Source: Sclerotinia nivalis (Eukaryota > Ascomycota > Leotiomycetes > Helotiales > Sclerotiniaceae). From it: a DNA stretch of 64,000 bases. Within the stretch, counting starts at the first letter, position 1. Each line of letters opens with the position of its first letter. Shown here piece after piece: positions 58,236-64,000 of the stretch. The stretch covers positions 2,542,001-2,606,000 of the forward strand of contig JAPEIS010000010.1 in assembly GCA_029531795.1 (NCBI GenBank), written 5' to 3'. Below the pieces are notes generated by a model. The model had not been told where the DNA came from and ran no database searches. It was given only the letters and a program-made list of their open reading frames with translations. The position numbers and the translations under genes were made by a program.

Positions 58236-59740
58236 ATGGCTTTCGATTCTATATCCGCTAATAATACGACTCCTATTTCTATCGAAGGAATTCGTACCGA
58301 AATCCAACAAATCTTCGGTCAATAGTCTATTATTATATAAATCCTAGTAGAATTGGATATTCCAATAATGCCAAACCTTGTTGCCGGTCCTAACGAACAA
58401 ACTGTTTACCTGAATCATGTTTTCTTTGTCATCGAAGATCGCTTTATTATTCAAGCTATCTATATTGTTATTTAAACAAATAAGATCGAGGAATTCAAAG
58501 CGGAAAATGTTAAGCTTCTTTGCACTCTAGCCAGCAAACAAGCTCAGCTGGATGCCGGTGGTACTGCCATTAATCAAAAACCGATCACTTCCCATCAAAC
58601 TCAGAAGGACCTGCCCGTTTTTAAAAGCAAAAGATCTAATATTCTTGCCTGATAAAAGGACTATCAGTCCTGAAAGTTGAATTTACAATTCTATTAGATA
58701 ATCGATTTACAACTTTTTGTTTCCGAACAAAAGAAGATTAATCATGCTATTAATCTTTTCGATAATCAAGTGCAATAAGAGTGTATTACAGATATCATTA
58801 GATTCGTTAACGATTCTACTTGCTTCGATTCTGTTGTTTCGTTTTTGATCAAATTGGACAAATTATATATCTTTGTGAATATCGAAAGGAAAGCCTCGTT
58901 CAAATTCGATAAGTTTTTTATAGATCCAAAAGAATCCTTTTTGGTTTTCTTTTTTATATTGTTTTATTTTGTTAACTTTTGTTACAAGTCTGATCGCGAG
59001 ATTGTTAATGTAATGTATCACGGAGGCAGCAGACAGGATAACAGAAATCACTTTTATTGATAAGACGTAGCTCGAAGAGCTACGTTTCTATAGAAGGAAC
59101 GGTTCCTTAAACACATTTATGTGTAGCGCTAGCCCCGACCGGGGCTAGCCTACACTTATCCGAGGTCCGACTCCTACGGGTCGGAACCCGAGCGGTCTCC
59201 GTATACCATATACGGGGACCCCGTGACATAATGAAGCAAAAGGTTACGGCCCCTCTTCGAACTTTGGTTATTGGTGATTCGAACCTTTATATAATCGACG
59301 ATATTGATGGTTGGCAAAAGAAATTCTCTATTTGGAATCAGAATCTTTGTGATGCTGAGTATTATAACAAAAATTCTAGTAAAGTATTTGTTGTTGACGA
59401 TAACCCTATAGATCTTGATATAATGAAATAAAAGGGATAATAGAAAAAGGGTTTACAAAATAAGAAAAAGAAGTTTAATCCTGTAGTTTTTTGCAATTGT
59501 TGTGGTAGGATTGGTTACCTTTAGATTGATTGTTATACTATTTATGATATTAATAGTAATCTTCTTTTTGGCAAATAAGCTTCCGTTAATATCTTTTCCA
59601 ATTGTAATATTGTTGCTTCAATTAATCCGGCCCCCGATCAATATATTGTTGTTCCGGCTTTTCGAAGCACCAATAGGTTTAATAATAATCGCAATAGATT
59701 TCGAGGAGGATATACTGATAATTGAGTACAAAGCTAACAA
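58236..59740 (+). pseudogene. Gypsy gag region, broken
   Basis: ATG at 58236 opens MAFDSISANNTTPISIEGIR and a stop soon follows. The capsid-like part includes FIDPKESFLVFFFILFYFVN and VNVMYHGGSR (58870-59030). Similarity resumes after the hairpin block with DSNLYIIDDIDGWQKKF (59278). A zinc-knuckle remnant, FCNCCGRIGYL-stop-IDC, with the His replaced by Tyr, is at about 59490-59540. The hairpin block at 59065-59220 appears to interrupt it. Confidence 0.7.
59065..59220. other. GC-rich array of six consecutive hairpins
   Basis: H1 59065-59085: ACGTAGCTC/GAGCTACGT, loop GAA. H2 59094-59108: AAGGAA/TTCCTT, loop CGG. H3 59111-59124: ACACA/TGTGT, loop TTTA. H4 59121-59155: GTGTAG plus GCTAGCCCC against GGGGCTAGC plus CTACAC, loop GACC, one bulged C (15 pairs). 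H5 59164-59188: GGT plus CCGAC against GTCGG plus ACC, one bulged A. H6 59194-59220: 12 pairs with one G-T, loop CCA. Almost every base is in a stem, while flanking DNA is strongly AT-rich. No protein reading makes sense. It resembles GC-rich hairpin clusters of fungal mitochondrial DNA. Confidence 0.9.
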
Positions 59741-59899
59741 CACTTGAATCAGACATAATGGTAAGGCTATATCGAGCCAAAAGAGGTTATCTCTATACCC
59801 AATTCAATCAAGGAAAATCCCGAACAGGGAAAAGATTAACCTCTACGAAAAATCGCTTGTGAAGGAATACTAAGAGTAAGAAGGTAAATCGAAGAATGA

Positions 59900-62800
59900 A
59901 TAGAAATAAGTTATTGTAGTTCAATTTTATAAATAGCAAATCTCTACTTGTTAAAACCATTATATTCTTTGTGTATGAAAATCCCTTTACTATTACAAAT
60001 CTCATTGATAGTAAATACTTTAAAAAAGCTTTTGCTGATCGTTCTTTTGCTTCCAAACACAATATTGAAATACAACTCTTACCTCACTTTTGCAAACTCT
60101 GATTTACCGATGGAAAAGTCGTTGATAGAATTATAGAATATTTTGTAATGGAAATCGCTATAAAAGATCACTATAAATATTAATCCTTTTATATTACTTA
60201 GCTTTCATCAAAAACATTATTAATCTTTGGTTTACTATAATTACAATGCCACAATTCTATTATCAACTGAACAGAGATGAATTTAATATTCTTTTTAAAC
60301 TACTATACTTCCAATTGCTTAATATATTATGATTCAGAATCAATTATTATATCAACGATCTCATTTCCGATTAAGGAATAAAAGGATCTAGCAAAAGTTA
60401 CTCTACAACAGATCGTTGATGTTATCGAACCTTTAAATAAATTCCTTATCGATTCTGATATAAAAGTTAAATATATAGTTTATAAATACTGTTTTCTATA
60501 TATCGAGGATTGTTCAAAGGACGATATCGATTGTTCATCTATTCAAACACTTTCTACTTTTAAAAGAATTTTTTATAAAAAACCTTCTATTGAAGAGATA
60601 CTAGATGAAGATTATATATCACAATCTAACAATTCTTCTATTGATTTCGAATTTCAACAGAGTCTGACATTTGGTATAAATCATTATCGAACAAAGCGCT
60701 ATAGAGAACCAAATAATCAAATATAGATGATTCTCAATTATCTATATCCAAAATCGATTTTAAAGATTGCAAATCGATATCGGTTTATTCATAATCCAAA
60801 AAACCGTTTGCCCTTGTTTTCTGTTAAGAAACTTCTTATGTTTATTTACAAAGATACAAATCCAAATATAGATGATATTCGTTAATTGTAAGTTTCTAAC
60901 TTTGTTTCGTTTTGTCAATAAGATAATATTCGGGCTATCTGATTGATATAGAATGAATTGAATGCTGTACAGAAAACTGTTGAGCAAGATCATCTGTGAT
61001 AGATTATATTGTCCTCGACATTCACAAAAGGGAATTTTCGATCGATTTTATAAGAGCAAAGCAATATAATAGAAATGCTCTCTAGAACCCTATTGCAACT
61101 TTATGATTTTATATACGATTGTTACAAGCCGCTCTATTTGCGAAAGGTCTCTGAAACTGATATCGACAAATTTTTAACCGGCAAACCTCCCCTTAGTGAT
61201 GATCAAATATAATAAAGGCTTTCTATATAATTATAAGACAAACTTCCTGCTTTCCTCCTATGTTATACAAATAAGTTGCCGCCTCGTCGAATCTAGGATC
61301 ACAAAATTGAGTTGATGCCCGGTAAAGAGCTACTTTATTTCAAAAACCGCCCTTTATTGTCAATGGAATTGGTAGTGATACACAAATAGCTTAATGATAA
61401 TCTCTTCAAGGGGTTCATTCGGAAATCGAGATTGCGGTGTGCTTCTTCTTTGCTATTGGTTACCAAACCGGGAGGGGGGGTCCGCATTTGTCAAGATTAT
61501 CGAGGATTAAATAATGTTATTATAAAGAATCGTTATCCATTACCCATCGTTTGCGAAACACTGGATACTCTTTACAATGCAAAAATTTATACCAAACTTG
61601 ATATCATTGCAACGTTCAACAAATTACGAATCGCTGAAAAGAATGAATGGAAAATTGTATTCATTATTCGTTTTGGTTTTTTTGAATCTCTAATTATACT
61701 TTTCAATCTTTGCAATGTGCTTGTATCGTTTCAATATTATATCAATTATACGTTTTTCGACGAGTTGGATAAGTATTGCATTACATATTTCGATGATATT
61801 TTAATTTATTCCGATAATCCTTTAAAGCATAAAGAGTATATTTGCTAAATAGTTCAAAAGTTAATAGATACTGGATTACAGATTGATATTAACAAATACG
61901 AATTCGAAATTACGAAAACAAAGTATTTGGATCTTATCATTACAATCGAAGGTATCGAAATAGATCAAGAAAAGATTATAGCTATTATATTTTGGGAATT
62001 GCTTTTATATATAAAGGATTTACAATGATTTTTCGGTTTTGCCAATTTCTATCGATGTTTTATAAAAGATTTTTCAAAGATTTGTCGTTCTCTCAACGAC
62101 CTCTTGCAGAAGAATATTATATAGAATTGAACTGCAAATTATATAAAGGCTTTTGACGCTTTAAAAAGAGCTTTCACAATGGTATCGATTTTGGTATACT
62201 TTGATTACAAACGGAAAACTGTTTTGAAAACCGATGCTTTCGATTAGGCTTCAGGAGGAGTTCTCTTGCAATATAATAATAATAACGTTTTGCATTTAGT
62301 CGTTTATTTTTTATCTAAATATACAATAGCGGAATGCAATTATGAGATCTATAACAAAGAACTATTCGCTATTATCAAAACAATGAAAAAATAACGTCCA
62401 AAGCTTCAAGACTCACAAAAGAAATTCGAGATTCTTACTGATTACAAGAATCTCGAATATTTTATGATTATAAAAACTCTCAATCAATAGTAAATGCGAT
62501 GATCTGAATTTCTATTTCAATATAATTTCCGTATAATCTATCGATCAGGAAACAAAGCTATTCGATCAAATACACTAAATAGAAAATACAAAGATCAGCT
62601 ATATCGCTCTAATCCAAATGATAAGTATCTAAAGAATCGAAAACATATTATTCTCCCTCAGAATCGTTTTGACAACAATCTTTATAAAGATTTGATTGTG
62701 TATATCAATTTGGTATTAATAGAAACAATAGTACTATTCTACGATCAACCAATTGATACCTTAATCGATACAACGTATACTAGATCCGATATCGTAAATC

Positions 62801-63960
62801 AACTTATCTTTACTCTTAACGATCCATCGATAACTAAATGATCAAAAGAGTATTGTAAAACCCTTCGAATTGTTATACAAAATTGTTCGATCCAAAATAA
62901 TAGAATTTACTACCGGGATAAGATTTGAATTCCACCAAACGATAAATTCAAACTCCAAATTATCTATCGAACTTATTCTTCTGATCCTGCCGGTTATTCT
63001 AGTTAAATTAAAACGATCGATCTTGTCTCTCGTATATATTAATAGTCTAATATACATTTGAAGATCGCATTCTATATGAAGGCCTGCGAACTTTGTACTC
63101 GTATCAAATCGTCCAAATCGGCGCCTCCTGGATTTTTGAAACCGCTGTCTATCCCTTTTCATATGTAGTCTGATATCTCAATCGACTATATTATACTGCT
63201 TCCAGATTGTACTTATTATAATTCTATTTATAAACATATCTTGATAGTAATCTGTAAGTTAATCAAAATAAAACATTTCATCAATATATATATATTAACA
63301 ACAAAGGAGTTAATTGATGCTTTTATCAATTGTGTTTATACACTTCATGGACTTCCGAATAATATCATTTCCGATCGAGGAATGTAGTTCGTATCAGGAT
63401 TCTAGTCACAACTCTCGGAGCGGTTGGGAGTTACCTTAAAATATTCTTCAGCTTTTTATTCTCAAACAGATAATCAGACTGAATATATTAACTCGATTCT
63501 GAAGCAATATTTACAAACTTTTGTTAACTATCATCAAAACGATTGGTTGGATTGATTACCCTTAACCGAATTTGCATTCAATAATTTGGTCTCTAAAACA
63601 ACTGGTTATTCGCCTTTCTTTGCCAATTACGGCTTTAATCCATATCTAAATATTGAGCCTAGTAAACCTTGTCCACCGGATATAACTCTAGCATAAAAAC
63701 GGGAATTCTTTAAAAGTAATAAGACCGTAGATCGTATAAAATATATCTTAAAGCAACTTTGTACTCTTATACAATATGCAATTACTATTTATGAGAATTA
63801 TACTAATTGCCATCGTTCTGATTCACTTTGCTACATAACTGACCAGAAAGTCTTTATCAATACCAAGAATATAAAGACTTTGTACAAAGCAAAAAAGCTA
63901 GATGATAAATGGATTGGTCTTTACAAGATTATCAAAGTTTATTTTTGTGCTTGTTTTGTT
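59900..63960 (+). pseudogene. Gypsy pol region: protease, RT, RNase H, integrase, broken
   Basis: Protease-like part (about 59970-60270) has NLIDSKYFKKAFADRSFASK, with Lys where the active-site Gly is expected. RT (61432-61848) has KPGGGVRICQDYRGLNN, KNRYPLPI, YTKLDIIATFNKLRI and the active site YFDDILIYSD. RNase H (about 62200-62590) has VLKTDAFD and CNYEIYNKELFAIIKTMK. Integrase (about 63180-63700) has NNIISDRGM, the SQTDNQTEYINSILKQYLQT stretch with the catalytic Glu, and [20 protein letters not shown]. Stops and frame breaks occur throughout, so it is inactive. Confidence 0.85.
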
Positions 63961-64000
63961 CAATTGCTTAAGAACATTAAAATCTTCTCTGTTTTTCATT

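Larger units (their letters stand above)
57793..64000 (+). mobile_element. Ty3/gypsy LTR retrotransposon, RIP-decayed, runs off the window
   Basis: Starts with TGTTATGG inside LINE copy 3. Gene order on the plus strand is gag, protease, reverse transcriptase, RNase H, integrase, the Ty3/gypsy order. It is very AT-rich with stops throughout. The 3' part and right LTR are not in the window. Confidence 0.88.

Overview
The window looks like chromosomal DNA of a filamentous ascomycete. Genes have short introns (about 50-75 nt) with GTATGT/GTAAGT donors, and fungus-specific families are present: a Zn2Cys6 regulator, CFEM, RTA1, PRM1, GMC oxidase and the alpha-aminoadipate lysine pathway. Repeats are AT-rich and carry stop codons in the pattern expected of repeat-induced point mutation (RIP). 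A Leotiomycete related to Botrytis, Sclerotinia or Monilinia is my best guess, from protein flavour only. Gene models below were spliced by hand. Exon lengths were checked for frame, except where stated.

Region 1 (about 1-44 kb) is gene-bearing with wide AT-rich intergenic stretches. In order: Zn2Cys6 regulator (-), divergent from an NADPH-dependent medium-chain reductase (+); CFEM cell-wall protein (+); homocitrate synthase (-); RTA1-type membrane protein (+); a doubtful small gene (-) divergent from a Dabb-domain protein (+); mitochondrial Fe-S assembly protein ISA1 (-), divergent from an ARMH3/DUF1741 protein (+); plasma-membrane fusion protein PRM1 (+); bHLH regulator (-); TMEM135-like membrane protein (+); a broken 2EXR-like gene (+); a tiny cysteine-rich protein (+); and a secreted GMC oxidoreductase (-). 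These are mostly unrelated housekeeping and accessory genes; I see no convincing biosynthetic cluster.

Region 2 (about 44.7-64 kb) is a nest of decayed transposons. A 103-nt piece of 18S rRNA gene abuts the 3' tail of a LINE (copy 1, minus strand, about 44.84-54.70 kb). Copy 1 is interrupted in ORF1 by a Tc1/mariner element (49698-51021, 27-bp inverted repeats, TA target) and by a 5'-truncated, oppositely oriented LINE copy 2 (51556-53288, 12-bp target duplication). LINE copy 3 (54700-57792, minus) lies next to copy 1. It is in turn cut by a Ty3/gypsy retrotransposon (57793 to beyond the window). A divergent relative of the same LINE 3' end sits alone at about 7.0-7.2 kb.

The least explained feature is a GC-rich run of six consecutive hairpins (59065-59220) in the gag region of the AT-rich gypsy element. 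Other loose structures are a 31-bp near-perfect palindrome (15563-15593), a 50-bp tandem duplication across a stop codon (5172-5271), and a duplicated start-codon context that creates an upstream ORF before the RTA1 gene.
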